Notes: generated from the sequence alone by a model not told the origin. A stretch of DNA of 64,000 bases from Cymbidium sinense (GCA_021442155.1 CM038215.1:5480976-5544975); one strand, 5' to 3'. Positions 36,364 through 48,490 are shown, numbered from the stretch's first letter. Numbers and translations are program-made.

Positions 36364-36375
36364 GTATAAGAGTAG
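36364..36375 (+). other. Primer-binding-site-like motif
   Basis: TGGTATAAGAGT differs at two positions from TGGTATCAGAGC, the initiator-Met tRNA complement used by many plant LTR retrotransposons. A single short match is weak evidence. Confidence 0.35.
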
Positions 36376-36621
36376 AACTCGGCTACCCACATTTCTTTTT
36401 TGGGATATCGTGAACCGATAGCATTGGCCTTTTATTCTTTTATTCTTTTGTAAAATTGTTTGATGTTTTGTTTAGCTTGTGCATTAGAAAAAGCATTCCT
36501 TTTCATAGTTTGTTTATGATTGGTGATTTTTTTTAAAAAAATTTGTTTAAATCAATAATAAATGTTAACCTTAGGTGTTTATCTATGTAGGTAAACCATA
36601 TCATCTTTCACTTTTAGATTT

Positions 36622-36987
36622 AGAGATTTGGCCCTTGCCAAATTCTCTGATTTAGGATATGACCTATTTCTCTTTTGTGGGCTACAAGCATAATCCTCAT
36701 TGTTCCACAATATTATATTGTGGAATTATAGTCTTTTGATTTCTAATAAAATTTCAAATAAAATAAATAAATCTCCTCAATTTTAAATATATAAAGCCCA
36801 ACCATGGGATTTGCTCACTTTTCAAGTATCATAGTACTTACTCATCTCTTTGGTTTGATAATACTTTGTTCCCTTTTATCCATCATTGATCTTCTAAAAT
36901 GCAACCAATTTATTGATAGTATATCTTTGAATTCTTTAGACAACAATGCTACTTTTCAGTATCTTAAGATTCATTTTTCTTAAGATA
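36622..36987. repeat. Cluster of three short inverted repeats
   Basis: AGAGATTTGGC/GCCAAATTCTCT lies at 36622-36648 with one bulge. TTCCACAATA/TATTGTGGAA lies at 36703-36725 with a perfect 10-bp stem and 3-base loop. TATCTTAAG/CTTAAGATA lies at 36960-36987. Function unknown. Confidence 0.55.
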
Positions 36988-37230
36988 TATAATTAACTAT
37001 ACTTGCCTCATAGGAAACTCAATGATAGTTTAAATAACCATGCTTTTACTTTTCAATAAGTAAAAATCTCTAGTATATTTGAAGACCCATCATGCCTTAA
37101 GAGTCATTATTGATGATTGTCCATCAGGATAGTGATTTCTATCTTTAGATAGTGCACTATTCCTTGATAATAATAGATCACCTTAATAAGTACATCCTGT
37201 TTCATGGTGTCCTCATATACACATATAAAA

Positions 37231-37384
37231 ATAACACCATAAAATCCTAAACCACTACTCTACATCATCCTAAACCCCCAAACCCTGACCCTAAAAACCC
37301 TACTCTAAATTCTATAATGACCCACCCAACATCATGACCTCCCTGACCCTAATCTACCCTAAATCTAGCCTCCCTGATCTTAGC
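37231..37384 (+). repeat. Diverged telomere-like block
   Basis: CCCTAAA and CCCTGACC variants make the transition from the LTR-like region to the GC-rich block. Confidence 0.7.
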
Positions 37385-38060
37385 CTAAGCAGGCTGTGCC
37401 CCAGGCTCTGAGCCCTAGGCCCTGGGCCTGGGCCCCACTGGCCCTAACTGGGCCCTGGGCTAGGCTGCTGACTAGGCCCTGGCCTAAACTGACCCTGGGC
37501 CTGGGCTAGTCTGGGGCTGACTAGGCTGGGCCTAAGGCTGAGGAACCCACTGGGCCCAGATGGGCCTGGGCCCTGAGCCTGGAGCCTGGGCCCTGGGCCC
37601 TGGGCCTGATACCCACAAACCTGAGCCCTGAGGCTGGCCCTGGGCTTAGGCCCTAGGCCTGGCTAAACTGAGCCCTGGCTAAACCCTGAGCCTGGGCTAG
37701 GCCAGGCTGATCTGGATGAGCTAGGCTGAGCCTGGGCTTAGGCCTAGGCCCTGGGCCAAACCCTGGGCAGGCTGGGCCAAACTGGGCCCTGGGCCCTGGG
37801 CTAGGCCCTAAAGGCTGAGCCCTGGAAGCCCAGCCTTAGGCACGGACTGGGCTGAGCTGGGCCTAGGCCCTGGGCTGGGCCTGTGCCCTGGGCCTAACTG
37901 GGCCTGGGCCCTCATGGGCCCTGGAACTGGGCCTGACCCACCCTGGGCTGTGCCCTGGGCCTGAGCCCACTATCTACTGAGCTAAAGCAGGCCTAGGCTG
38001 ACCTGGGCCTAAGCCCAGGCCCTGGGCCCTGGGCCCCAACTAGGCCCTGGGCCTCCTAAA
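37385..38060 (+). repeat. GC-rich CCCTGGG heptamer block 2 (strongest)
   Basis: Tandem CCCTGGG units (for example near 37590 and 38020) are mixed with CCCTGAG, CCTAGGC and GGGCTAGG. The text is about two-thirds G+C by eye. CpG is almost absent, with one CG seen near 37843. Flanking units slide back to CCTGAGC and CCTAAAC. Confidence 0.8.
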
Positions 38061-38277
38061 CTAAACTAGCTAAAATAAACCCTAAACTTCCTCTAAACTA
38101 AACCCACCACTGGCCCAAACTAAACCTGAGCTGAGCTAAACCTAAACTAAACCTGAGCCCAGCCTAAACCCACAAACCTAAACCTAAGCCTAAACTAAAC
38201 CTAAACCAAAACTAACCCTAAACCTAAACTAAACTAAAACTAAACTAAATTAAAACCCAAAACCCAAAACCACTGAG
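38061..38277 (+). repeat. Return to CCTAAA telomere-like text
   Basis: CCTAAAC and CTAAAC units with residual CCTGAGC. It ends where L1-B begins. Confidence 0.78.
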
Positions 38278-38639
38278 CCCCGTCCAAGTGCTAGTGATTT
38301 CCCTTTCTCTAATTTTTTGTTTTCTTGGCTTTTTGATGTTTTGAGATTCTCATTGGATTCCTTCTTGAATCAATGGTCACTGGCCTATTTCATGTTTTCA
38401 TTGGAGTAATACTATAGTTTGGCTTCTTCCCCAATGATTCATTGAAAAAAGGATCATATGGATCCCTATGGCATCAACTATCTTGGCTTCAATGAAATCA
38501 TTCAAACATTCCCGTTTGGATTTCTCTCCCCAATATGCAAAATTTCATTAACCATCAATTCCTTTTATTGTGGGTGCTTTATTTGGTACCATTATAAATT
38601 GACGGATAACGTCTATAAAATCTTGTCTTGATTGGCTAG

Positions 38640-39443
38640 AATCCTTGTTGAATTACATTACCAAGAAACACCCAAAGAAATCTGGTTGGTATATGAAAAT
38701 TATAGTTATATGCAAGAATTGAATTTGAAAATTTCCTATCATTTGTTCTCACTAAAATCCATGGGATGATAATTGAATGCTTCATTCTTCATCCTCACAT
38801 AAAAAAAATCCTATTAAGGAAACTTCTATTCAAACCCTAGGCGATCACTATTAAATATCAAAAGCTACTACTTTAGAAAAAAAAATTTTTGAATGTTCTA
38901 ATAAGGATATTTTACCTCTTACTTCTTATGCAATTGAAGGCTTCTAATGTGAAGTAATAGTTTTCTAAACTTTGGAATGATGACTCTATTTCCTCCAATT
39001 CAATCCTTGCATCCTTGCCAGCTTTGATTGATGAAAACGAAGCTTTGATTGAGAATATAAATGAAGATATTAATGTTATGCATCATTCAAATTCAATGGA
39101 TAATATGGCTTTAATACCTCATGATAACCGGGTTGAAAAAATTGATTTTATTTTCCAATTTTAGGATGATTTAAATTCTCAAAAAGATTTGCCTTTGTCT
39201 AATAATTTGGGTCATGGAAAGGAAGGGCTTGGTGTTCACACTTGCCTTTTAATAAATCTATTTATGCTCTCTCTCTCTCTTGCTATTCCTGATGCTCATT
39301 TGGATTTAATAAATTCTAATGTCTTGGAAGAAGGAGAACTCATTTCTAATCAAAAGATTTCTTTTAAATCTATGACTAATGTTGCTAAATCCTTCATGAT
39401 GATTATATGGAAAAGAAAATGGTTTCCAAACTTATCATGCTAA
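38640..39443 (+). pseudogene. L1-B ORF1 remnant
   Basis: Text equivalent to EFENLLAF of L1-A appears near 38730 (GAATTTGAAAATTTCC). The zinc-knuckle cysteines are lost through substitutions and a frame shift, although CFILHPH is readable after it. An open stretch at 39189-39443 matches the C-terminal tail of the L1-A ORF1 (SLAIPDAH where L1-A has SLAIISDD). No complete protein is possible. Confidence 0.6.
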
Positions 39444-39549
39444 AGAGAAAAAATGTTAAAAATTCCTCCCAAATTGCCAAGAAACACTAGATGGTTATGA
39501 CCTCCCTCTCCTCTCTTAATTAACCTTTTCTTAACCTTTTTATTTCTTT

Positions 39550-40286
39550 ATGTTTAATTTTATTGTTTGGAATGTTAGAGGATCGATACCCTCTCTATTC
39601 ATAATTTAGAAATCTTTGTCATATTATAATATTTCTTTACTTATTTTTTAGAGCCTCTTATTCATGATAACAAAATTAAGTTGCTAGAATGATCATTTTC
39701 AATAAATTTTTTCTAATGTCATAATAAGATTAAGTGTTTTTGGAATAACTTTGTAGAGGTTTCTATTCTTGATGATTTTCAAAAAGTTGTCAATGCTCAA
39801 ATCTCTTATGGTGATTATTGTGTTTTGGGATAATTTGAGGAATTTTGCTACCTATGTCAATAAACCTTTGTTTGTTGGTGGTGATTTCAATACTATTTTA
39901 TTCACTTCTAAATGAAGTGGTGGTTGCTCTCCTAATATTTATTCCATGGAAGAATTTTCTAATATGATCCTTGATTTGATTGATATTGGTTTTAAAGGTT
40001 CTAATAATACTTAGTAAAACTCTAGACATTGACAAGGTTGGATCATTCTTTTTACTCATTAGATTACTCAATGGCATATTACTTACATGATCATTTAAGC
40101 GAACCTTTTGATCATGCTCCTCTTTTGATTTCTGGTAAAGATAATTATAATAGATTAAAAAATTTCTCTCCTTTTAGATTTCAGATAATGTGGATTCAGA
40201 ATATTAATTTTTTTAAAGTTGTGGCTAACAATTGGAAAGCTCCTTTACATCTTGATAATTTGATTATGGGGATGAATAGATTTTAG
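39550..40286 (+). pseudogene. L1-B ORF2: endonuclease domain
   Basis: ATG at 39550 opens MFNFIVWNVRGSIPSLFII, the usual N-terminus of plant L1 ORF2 with the metal-site Asn, then a stop. The glutamate motif reads EPLIHDNKI near 39651. The GGDFN catalytic motif is intact near 39876-39891. The later segment (40029-40286) has LSEPFDHAPLLIS, where the SDHAP-type catalytic motif has become FDHAP. Several frame breaks lie between these parts. Confidence 0.75.
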
Positions 40287-40499
40287 ATGACTTAAGCAAA
40301 ATATGGGTTGGTGGAACAAGCATTGTTATAATAACCTTTTTGCTAATATCAAAGATATGGAAAAATTAGTTTATGATCTTGAGGTCTATTATGTCGATCC
40401 TTCTAAGATTAGGACGAGGTGAAAGATAAAATTTGTTAATTTTAAAATATGGAGGAGACTTATTGGCTTTAAAAAGCTAATAGTAATACTAGGTATTTC

Positions 40500-41609
40500 C
40501 ATGCTTTAGTTATTAAAAAGAGAGCTTTAAATAATATTAATAAAAATTAAAGATGGCAATGGAGAATGGATTATGGAGAATAATGATATTAAGGTTTCAG
40601 TTATTAATTATGTTAGAAATTTTCTTAATAAGAGTTTCTCTTATGAAGCAATTTTTAAATCGCACTTGACTCCTTCTATTATTAGCAATGATGACATGAT
40701 TTGCTTACTATTATGCCTAATGAAGATGAAAATTTTAAAGTTATTAATAGCATGAACATAGATTCTTGTTGAGTCAGAGGTTTCACTACTCAATTTTTCC
40801 AAAATTGTTGGTTTATTATTAAAAATGATTTGATTGAGGTTGTGGTTGATTATTTTTAATGGTAATCCTTTTCCTAGATATTTTTCTAGCACTTATATTA
40901 TTCTCATACCCAAGAAAGATAATCCAGACTATTGGAGTGATCTTAGACCTATTAGTCTTTCCACCTTCAATAGGTTGATTTCCAAAATTCTTGCCATCAG
41001 GCTTAGTCTTTTACTTCATAAGATTTTCTCTCTCAACCAAACTAGTTTTGTTAGAGGTAGATCTATTTCTGACAACATTTGACTTCGAATTAATTCATGA
41101 CTTAGATGCTAAGACTAGAGGTTGAAATGTTCTTTCCAAATTAGATATTACCAAAGCTTTTGATAATATCTCTTGGGATTTCCTTTTCCATATTATGAAT
41201 TTATTTGGGTTTTGATAAATTTACTTTTCTTATTAAAACTTGTATTAATAATGCATTCTATTTTTGCTTAATGGGAAAGCTTTGGGCTTCTTAACTTCTT
41301 CCCATGGCTTAAGACAAGGGATCCTTTATCTCACTTTATTTATTTTATTGTTGAGTACTTATCTAGGAGCATCAATGAGTTATTTTAAACAATCTAGTAT
41401 GTACTATAGAACTCTTGGTGGTCTTCTTCCCACTTAAGCTTTGTAGATGTTTTCATTACTTTTTTGCAATGCTTCTATTCAACATATCAAGAACCTCAAG
41501 ATTTTTTTTAAATAAATTTGGTAGAGAAAGTGGTCTTTCTATCAATGATAACAAAAGCTATTTTATTATTTCTTGTATCTCTAATAATAAAATCAATCAA
41601 ATCATATGA
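40500..41609 (+). pseudogene. L1-B ORF2: reverse transcriptase domain
   Basis: The linker (KKRALNN, about 40515) is followed by ITSTYIILIPKKDNPDYW-type text (here SSTYIILIPKKDNPDYW, about 40887), LRPISLSTFNRLISKILA, QTSFVRGRSISDN (to 41082) and motif A KLDITKAFDNISWD (about 41138-41179). HGLRQGI-like text near 41304 is frameshifted. The catalytic FADD box is FVDV (about 41440), so the second essential Asp is lost. SGLSINDNKSYF near 41530 is the conserved segment after FADD. Confidence 0.78.
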
Positions 41610-42770
41610 ATTTTAAACATCAACACTTACCTCTTAAGTACTAGGGTGCTCCTCTATTTGAAGGTCAAAATGATCCCATATTTTTTATGAGTTAATTCAA
41701 AAATTTTAAATAAAATTTTTTTGTTTGGGAATTCCATTTACTTTCCTTTGGTGGTTCACTATTCTTAAAAGCACTCTCAATTATGCCTCTTTATTTGATT
41801 CAAACTATTATTCCCACTAATTCTACTCTTATCAAAATTGATCGTAGTTAATAAATTTTTTTGGGATCAATAATTCTATTAAAAGAATGCATTGGACATC
41901 TAGCATAAATGTTGTGGTCCTTTGGGTGAAGGTGGTCTTTGTTGCAAACATATTAGTGAAGCTATGTCCTTCTCTCATATGCTTTTGGAATTTTAAAAGA
42001 ATGATAGCCTTTGGGCTAATTTTATGATGGAAAAATATTGTTAAGGTAAACACCCTCTTATCTATGCTTATAAAGTTGGTGACTCTCCAGTTTGGAAAAG
42101 GCTTTGCTCCATTAAATGGGTTGTTGAATCATTAATATCTTGGGGTATTCATTCAGGCTCTTCTTTCTTTTGGCAAGACAATTGGATTGGCAATGGCTCT
42201 TTTGACTCCCTTTGATCAACACACTCTACTACTACTATCAAAGTTAACTCTTTTTTTCTTAATAATAATTGGAATGAAAATAAACTCGAGAACTACATTC
42301 CTATTTCTATTTTTGACAAGTTTTGCAACATCTATCTTTTAATAAACGATCAAATTCTTTTCAAGCTCTCTTACAATGGTGATTTTGTTCTTAAAGAGGT
42401 TTGGAAATTTATTAGAAATAAACAAAACACCTCTAATGTTTTCATTAAACTTTGGAACAATATCATTTCATTTCTTATTCTATTTTAGCTTGGAGGATTT
42501 TGAATGACTTCATTCATAGATTCTTTGCTCCTTAAAGGGTTTTATTTACCTTCTAAGTGCTATTGTTGCTATCATATTGAAAATGTTAATCATGTTTTTT
42601 GTCAATGGTGCTATTACTTCCAAACTTTGGATATGGTATGATGATTTATTTAACACTAACTATTTTCATGGCTCTCTTTCATTATATCAACTTCTTGAAG
42701 TTTGGTTTCATAAAACTGTGAAAGGTCATATGAAAGTTTCAATTTCTATTACCCTTATTTAGTTCATTTG
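41610..42770 (+). pseudogene. L1-B ORF2: post-RT and zf-RVT-like segment
   Basis: Fragments include a GGSLFLKSTL-like run near 41750, FFWDQ near 41858, a VGDSPVWKRL segment near 42075 and SSFFWQDNWIG near 42160. The last is typical of the plant L1 connector and absent from L1-A. FYLPSKCYCCYHIENVNHVF (about 42540-42600) is the zinc-finger-like RVT-associated motif, with a frameshift inside it. Confidence 0.65.
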
Positions 42771-42897
42771 GATGGATAGAAATGATGCTAAATATCGAGG
42801 CATCCCTATGAACCATAAAGGATCTTTGCTAGAACTAAAGAAAAAATTCATGCTTTATTATTAAATTAGTAATCTTCAATTTTGAGGTGCTAAATTT

Positions 42898-43345
42898 GTG
42901 GCTGAGAAATTGGGTAACACTTTGCATGATGACCATTCCTACAAGAGTATTAGGATTATACATTGGATTAAGCCTAAAGAAAATTTATTAAGATCAATAC
43001 TAATGGTTTTTTCCCCTAATAAATATGGTTGTGGTGGAATTCTTAGGGATTCTAAAGTATCATTTGTTCTTTTTTACTACCCTCAAAGCTTGTTGTTATT
43101 TATGAGCTCATGGATGTAATAAAGCTAATGATATTTGTATTTAAGCAAAGACATCTTTAATATTAGGATTGAAGTTGATGCTCTTCTTTTACTTGATATA
43201 TAATACTAATAAAATAGGGAATGCTGACTTATTTTATCTTATTAATCACACTAATAGGGTTCTTTCTCAAGTTTTCTAAAATATTTCTCACATTCTTTGT
43301 GAAGGTAATGCTTGTGCAAATTTCCTGGCTAATTTGGGAGTTGAA
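42898..43345 (+). pseudogene. L1-B ORF2: RNase H domain
   Basis: IHWIKP (about 42958) precedes a damaged first Asp region (INTNG). Then come KYGCGGILRDSK (about 43021) and the late motif LCEGNACANFLANLG (about 43299-43343), where the usual AD pair reads AN. The internal 66-bp duplication of L1-A is absent, so that event is private to L1-A. The domain is inactive. Confidence 0.7.
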
Positions 43346-43379
43346 TTAAATGACCTGACTTTATTTGATAACCATAGCT

Positions 43380-45871
43380 TACTTAAGCATTCGCATGGTC
43401 TAGTCAATCTGGATAACACTAGGCTGCCTTACCTCAAATTTTAACTTTCGGTTATTTTATTGATCATATTTCTATGGTGGTTTTATTCAGTCTACTTTTT
43501 GGTTGTTGTTTTTTTGTGCTTCCCTCGGCATGAATTGGTTTTTGCTATTTTTCATTAGGGTCCAGGTCAATCTCACTTAATATCAAAGTTGCCTTGTTGG
43601 TTTTAGTTTATTTCAAAACTTAAACTTCCTCTTTACCCATTGTATACTTGATACTTATTTGGGTCATAGTGGTGCTATTTTAATTAGTTTTCCTATCCTC
43701 TAGGGTGGTGGTTTTATTTCTATGGTTTACATTATGCTTCTTTTTTCACATAGCTAGTGATGTTTTGGGGGTCTCCTATTGAGTTATGGTTGTTCCTGAT
43801 TTTGGCCTACCCCTTATACTAATTGATGTTGGGTTTGCCTTAGGTTTTGGCTGGCTATTACCTTATTTGAATTGGATTTTTGGCTGCTATGGTTGGTTCT
43901 GGATGTTGCAATTTGCTTCTTCCATCTACCTGACTATTTTGGGTTGTCATTTTTTTATGGCTACTGTTGGTCTCTTCTGGTTTGGCTTAGTTTTGAGCTT
44001 TTGGTGGTTTATTGTTCTCCTTTGGTTTCTCTTGGGGTTTCTGTTGGTTGGTTTTCCCTCACTTGTGGATTAGAGGTAGCTTTTTCTAGTTGTTTCCCTC
44101 TATTTTCTCTCTTTTATGGTGATTATCCTCTTTAGGGGTTTGGAAGGGCTTTGTTTGCCTTGTTTCTTTCCTTGATTTCTTGCTTGTGGTTGGGTGGTTC
44201 TCTTTGGCATTTTATATTATGGTTTTTTTTCTAGCTAAGTGACTACCAATTTTGTTTCTTGGTTTTTTGGAGATCTCTAGGTGGGTTGTGGCTATGCCTG
44301 CTGTTGTTCTTTCCCTCTATTTTGTGATTTGTATTGGGTTAACATCTTATTTTAGCTAGCTGCTCCCTTTACTGAATTGTAACTTCTGCTGTTGTGTTTG
44401 GTTGTTGGGTGGCAGCTATTGGTCTCTTCAGAATTTGCTTAGGTTTGGTTTTTTTCAATTCTTTTTGGTTGTTTTCTAGTTTGGGTTGGTGTTTTCTTTT
44501 TGTTGGTTATTTTTGTTGATTGGTATGAGGCTTGCTTTGTGGTTTTTTTCTTCCAGACTTGGGTTTCTATTTACTAGAGGAGATGGTTATGGCTATTTTT
44601 TTGTCTATGCCTCTTGGTTTCTTGGCTACTCCTCTGGATTGGTGGTTTCTTTGAGGTGGTTGTGGCTCTCTCTAGCTTGGTGTCTTGGGATTAGATGTTG
44701 TCTTGCCTTGGATGCTTGTGCCTTGGCTTGGTGTCTTGGGATTTAGATTGGCTATTGGTATTGAATCCCTATGGTTTATTTTTCTCTCCTTGTTTCCCAA
44801 TATCTGTGTCTTTGTTAGTGGTGCTGGATTTGCTATTTTTCTTGCTGCCTTGGTGGTGGTTTTGATGGTAATTTTTGGATGCCCTCTTGGTCTCCCTATA
44901 GCTTTCCTCTCTCTGGTGTTGCTTATCTTCTACTATTTTTCTATTTGGGTGCAGGTTTTACAATTAGATTTGGATTAATATTGCTTTGGAGATAGTCGTG
45001 GGTTGTTGTTATGCCTTTGGGCTGTTTTGTTGGCTTGTGTTGTTACCCCAATTCATGTTGACTGCTCCTTTTTTGTGTTTCTCTTCCTTTTGGTGGTGGC
45101 TTTGGTGGAATTACTGCTTGGTTTTTTAGCTTGGCCACTGATCCTGTTGTAACTTTTGGGTGCTAGCTTTATGTGATTGGTCTATTGTGGGTTTTGGTTG
45201 GTGGGTTGGCTGTTGGCTGTTGGCTAGTTGCTTTCTCTATTTGTTTGGTGCAAGATCTGGGTCACTATGGGCTATTTTACTTGGATGGTTTGCTTATAAG
45301 GTATGCTAGCTATGATGGCATTGATGTTTCCTCATATCTTCTCTCTGATTGGTAGCATTACATATGACTATAACACTTCTCAGGAAGTTTGGATGCTCAT
45401 ATGTATTATTTCCACTTGAGATGATCTTAAATGAGCCCAAGCCTTCTCTTTCTCAGCTCTCTCTAAATTTTTTACTTTATCCTTTTCCCTTGAGCTATGA
45501 TTATTGTCTTTGTAGTGTTTTGCAGAATTCTTTTGCAGGTTGGAACTTTACAGATGGAATGAGCTATACTCAGTCAACTCAACTGTTGTTGTTGTGGATC
45601 TTGTTTATCTTGCTTCTAACTAGTCCTTTTACTACTTTCATGAGTTGTAATAGTCTTATTTTGTGTCTTTTTTCATATGCTTTTTAGCTATTGTATTTGT
45701 TTTTGTTTTTCTTTTGTTTTCTTTTCCATTTCTATTACACTTAGATGGGGGTTTGGCTCTTTAGGTCTCTTGTAGCTCTGAGAGTAGTAGAACTTTGAGC
45801 TTTACCCCTATTAAGGACATTGTATCTTTTCCTTTTATGGTAATAAAATTCTAACTTTTCTCAACAAAAAA
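43380..45871 (+). mobile_element. L1-B long T/G-rich 3' UTR
   Basis: About 2.5 kb of T/G-rich sequence with repeated GGTTGG, TTGGTT and TGGCTGTTGGC. It carries the shared end: GCTAGCTATGATGGCATTGATG (about 45304), AGGAAGTTTGGATGCTCAT (45383) and the final TTAAGGACAT with TAATAAAA. Long hydrophobic open frames (for example 43786-44073 and 44685-44978) arise from composition and have no counterparts in the other copies. Confidence 0.72.
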
Positions 45872-46660
45872 ATCCCTAAACCCTAAAACCTAAAACCTAA
45901 AACCAAAACCTACAGCCTAAACCCTAAAACCTAAACCCTAAATCCTAAACTCTAAACCCCAAACTAAACACTAAATCATAAACCCTAAAACCTAAAACTA
46001 AACCTAAACTTAATAAAACCCTAAAATAACTAAACAAAATAAAAATAAAATAAAACCTAAAACCTAAACCTAAACTAAACAAAAATCAAATAAAAAAAAC
46101 TAAACTAAAATAATAAAATATAAATAAACTAACTAAAAACAAAATAAAGTTAAAAATAAAATCTTAATAAAATAAAACAAAACCTAAAATAAAATAAAAT
46201 TAACCTAAATAAAACAAATAAAAAATAAAATAAAACCTAAAACTTAAAATAAACTAAAATAAAATCTAAAATAAATAAAATAAACCCTAAACTAAAAGAA
46301 ACTTAAACTTAAAATAAAATAAAATTAACAAATAAAATAAACCTAAAATAAAATAAACTAAAAAATAAATAAAACTTAAACCTAAAAGAAATAAACTAAA
46401 CTAAACTTGGACTAAAATAAAATAAACTAAAATAAACTTGACTAAAAATAAAACTTAAAATAAACCTAAAATAAAACCTACTACCTAAAAAATAAAATAA
46501 AATAAACTAAAAAATAAAATAAATAAACTAAAATAAACTAAATAAACTAAACTAAATAAATACCTAAAAAATAATAACTAAATATAAATAAAATATAATA
46601 AAATAAAATAAAATAAATAATAACTAAATGTAAACTAAATGGTATACTGGGGTTTTAATG
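45872..46660 (+). repeat. Telomere-like then AT-rich block
   Basis: CCCTAAA variants to about 46030, then AATAAA/CCTAAA low complexity. No gene is visible. Confidence 0.8.
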
Positions 46661-46930
46661 ATAAGATCCTACCCAGGCTGAGCCACAGCTTAGGCCTTGG
46701 CCACAACCTGAGCCCACTGACAGGCCACTGAAAAGCCAAAGGCCACTGAGCCTAGGCCTGAGCCCAGAGCCACAAACCCATAGATCCTGAGCCACACTGA
46801 GCCTAGACCCTAGGCCCTAAACCATGGAAGAAGCTGATCTTGGGCCAACCAAAACCCTGGCAGGAGCCACTAATGAGCCTGATCCACAGGCCTCCTGAAG
46901 CCACCAAGACCCTACCACAGGCCCTAAATA
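46661..46930 (+). repeat. GC-rich GAGCCAC/CCTGAGCC block 3
   Basis: CTGAGCCCAC, GGCCACTGA and CCTAGGCC variants. Low in CpG; not coding. Confidence 0.72.
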
Positions 46931-47240
46931 CTAGACTGAGCCTGAGCCAAGAGCTAAAAAAACATGAAAATAAAAAATAAAACCTAGGCACAAAGATAAA
47001 ATTAAAATAAAACTAAAGATGAGCTTAAACCTAAAACATAAATGAAAAGAGCTAAGATAAAATCTTAACAGAGATAGATAAATTAAACTAAATAAATAAA
47101 ATAAATAAAATAAATAAAATAAGATAAGATAAACTAAAATAAATAAAAGATGAACTAAATAAACTAAAATAAAACCTAAACTGTTGTTTTGCTTAATTTA
47201 AAATGAAATATAATTAAAATGATTAGGTTAAAGGCAAACC
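46931..47240 (+). repeat. AT-rich block with landmark-like end
   Basis: AATAAA-type text ending in CTGTTGTTTTGCTTAATTT (47181-47199), a diverged landmark. Confidence 0.7.
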
Positions 47241-47795
47241 TAGGCCTAAAACCCTGATCCCTGATACATGTGGCCAGCCACGGACCCTGAGCCCCACAGG
47301 TAGCCTGATCTGACAGCCTGAGCCTGGTCCACAGGCACTGGCCTGAGCCAAGCCACAGGCCCTGGGCCCTGGTCAGGCCCAGGCGGCCCAGGCCAGGCCA
47401 CGGGACTGGGCCTGAGCCACTGACTGGGCCTGAGCCAGGCCTGAGGCCCCCCAGACCACTGGAGACCCCTGGGCTTTGGGCCAAGTGTTGCCCACCCCTG
47501 AATGAGCCTCAGAACCCAGGCCCCAGATCCTGAGGCACTAGGCAGACCACAGGCCCTGGGCCACACTGACCCAGAGGCTGGGGCTGATCCTAGACTGGAG
47601 CCTGACCAGCCACAGGCCTGGATCCTGAGCCTGAGCCCTAGGCCTTGGCTGGGAGGCCACTGGGGCCCTGGGCTATGCCTGGGCCCAGGCCCATCACATC
47701 CACCCAAGGCCTAAGTCCTGGGGCCACTGAGCCATAGGCCAACCAGCCCAAGACCCCAGGACACTAAGCATCACTACCATGGGCAGCTACAAAAG
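47241..47795 (+). repeat. GC-rich block 4
   Basis: CCTGAGCC, CCAGGCC and CCCTGGGCC units. Gly/Pro-rich open frames on both strands (up to about 150 codons on the minus strand) are by-products of the repeat. Confidence 0.75.
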
Positions 47796-48490
47796 AGCTA
47801 AACTAAATAGACCTAAATAATAGATAAAAACTACCTAATTAATAAAGAAATATTAAATTAAATAAAATGAAACTAAGATTTAAACAAAATAATAAAATAA
47901 AGATAAAATAAAAAAATAAAAAATGATAAAATAAATAAAAACCAAAATAAATAAAACTAAATTAAAATAAACATTAATTATAAAATAAAATAAAATAAAA
48001 GATAAAAAAACTAAAAAATAACTAACAAATAAAAATAACTTAAACCTAAACTAAAAAAAATCAAACATAAAATAAAAAAATAAAATAAATAAATAAAATA
48101 AATAAATAAACTAAAACCTAAACCTAAACCTAAAATAAACTAAACCTAAACTACTAAACTAAATAAAATAAAATATAAAAATAAACCTAAACCTAAACTA
48201 AATGTATAAAAATAAACCTAACTTAAAACTTAAAACCTAAACTAAAAATAAATTAAACTAAACCTAAACCAAAATAAAATAATACATAAATAAAATAAAA
48301 TAAAACTAAAAAAATAAATAAAGACCTAAACTTTAATAAATAAAATAAACTAAAAAATAAACAAAATAAACTAAAATAAAAAATAAAAATGAACTTAAAT
48401 AAAATAAAAATAAAATAAAAATAAATAAAATAAACTAAATAATCTATAATGTATTTGTTTAATTTAAAAGAAATAAAAAAATGGCAAAAA
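47796..48490 (+). repeat. AT-rich block
   Basis: AATAAA/CCTAAA low complexity. It ends with TGTATTTGTTTAATTT (about 48449), a weak landmark match. Confidence 0.75.

Larger units (their letters stand above)
30471..37230. mobile_element. Non-coding inserted region, possible long-LTR retrotransposon remnant
   Basis: About 6.7 kb of sequence unlike the satellite, with sharp edges on both sides. There are no long ORFs and no recognisable gag-pol text. The first 1.5 kb is rich in CAAAT/TTCAAA-like words, and the middle and right are AT-rich. A site resembling the initiator-Met tRNA primer-binding site of plant LTR elements lies at 36364-36375, after a purine-rich tract (36235-36310). That would make most of the region a long LTR with a short truncated internal part. 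TG...CA ends and a second LTR are not seen, so a solo or deleted element, or ordinary intergenic DNA, remain possible. Confidence 0.4.
38278..45871 (+). mobile_element. Long decayed L1-type LINE (L1-B)
   Basis: A relative of L1-A, about 7.6 kb, colinear through ORF1, endonuclease, RT, zf-RVT-like segment, RNase H and 3' UTR. It ends with TTAAGGACAT, TAATAAAATTC and a short A run near 45865. It is more broken than L1-A in RT (FADD is now FVDV) but keeps about 350 bp of the post-RT region that L1-A lacks. Its 3' UTR is about 2.5 kb, against about 0.65 kb in L1-A. Stops and frameshifts occur throughout, so it is immobile. Confidence 0.86.

Noticed and set aside
43786..45687. Several hydrophobic 60-112 residue ORFs resembling membrane proteins
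   Set aside because: They lie in the T/G-rich L1 3' UTR, overlap in different frames, and are not shared among L1 copies.
47176..47714. Gly/Pro/Trp-rich open frames on both strands of the GC block (up to about 150 codons)
   Set aside because: They occur on both strands and in several frames of CCTGGGCC-type repeat, with no domain and no start context.
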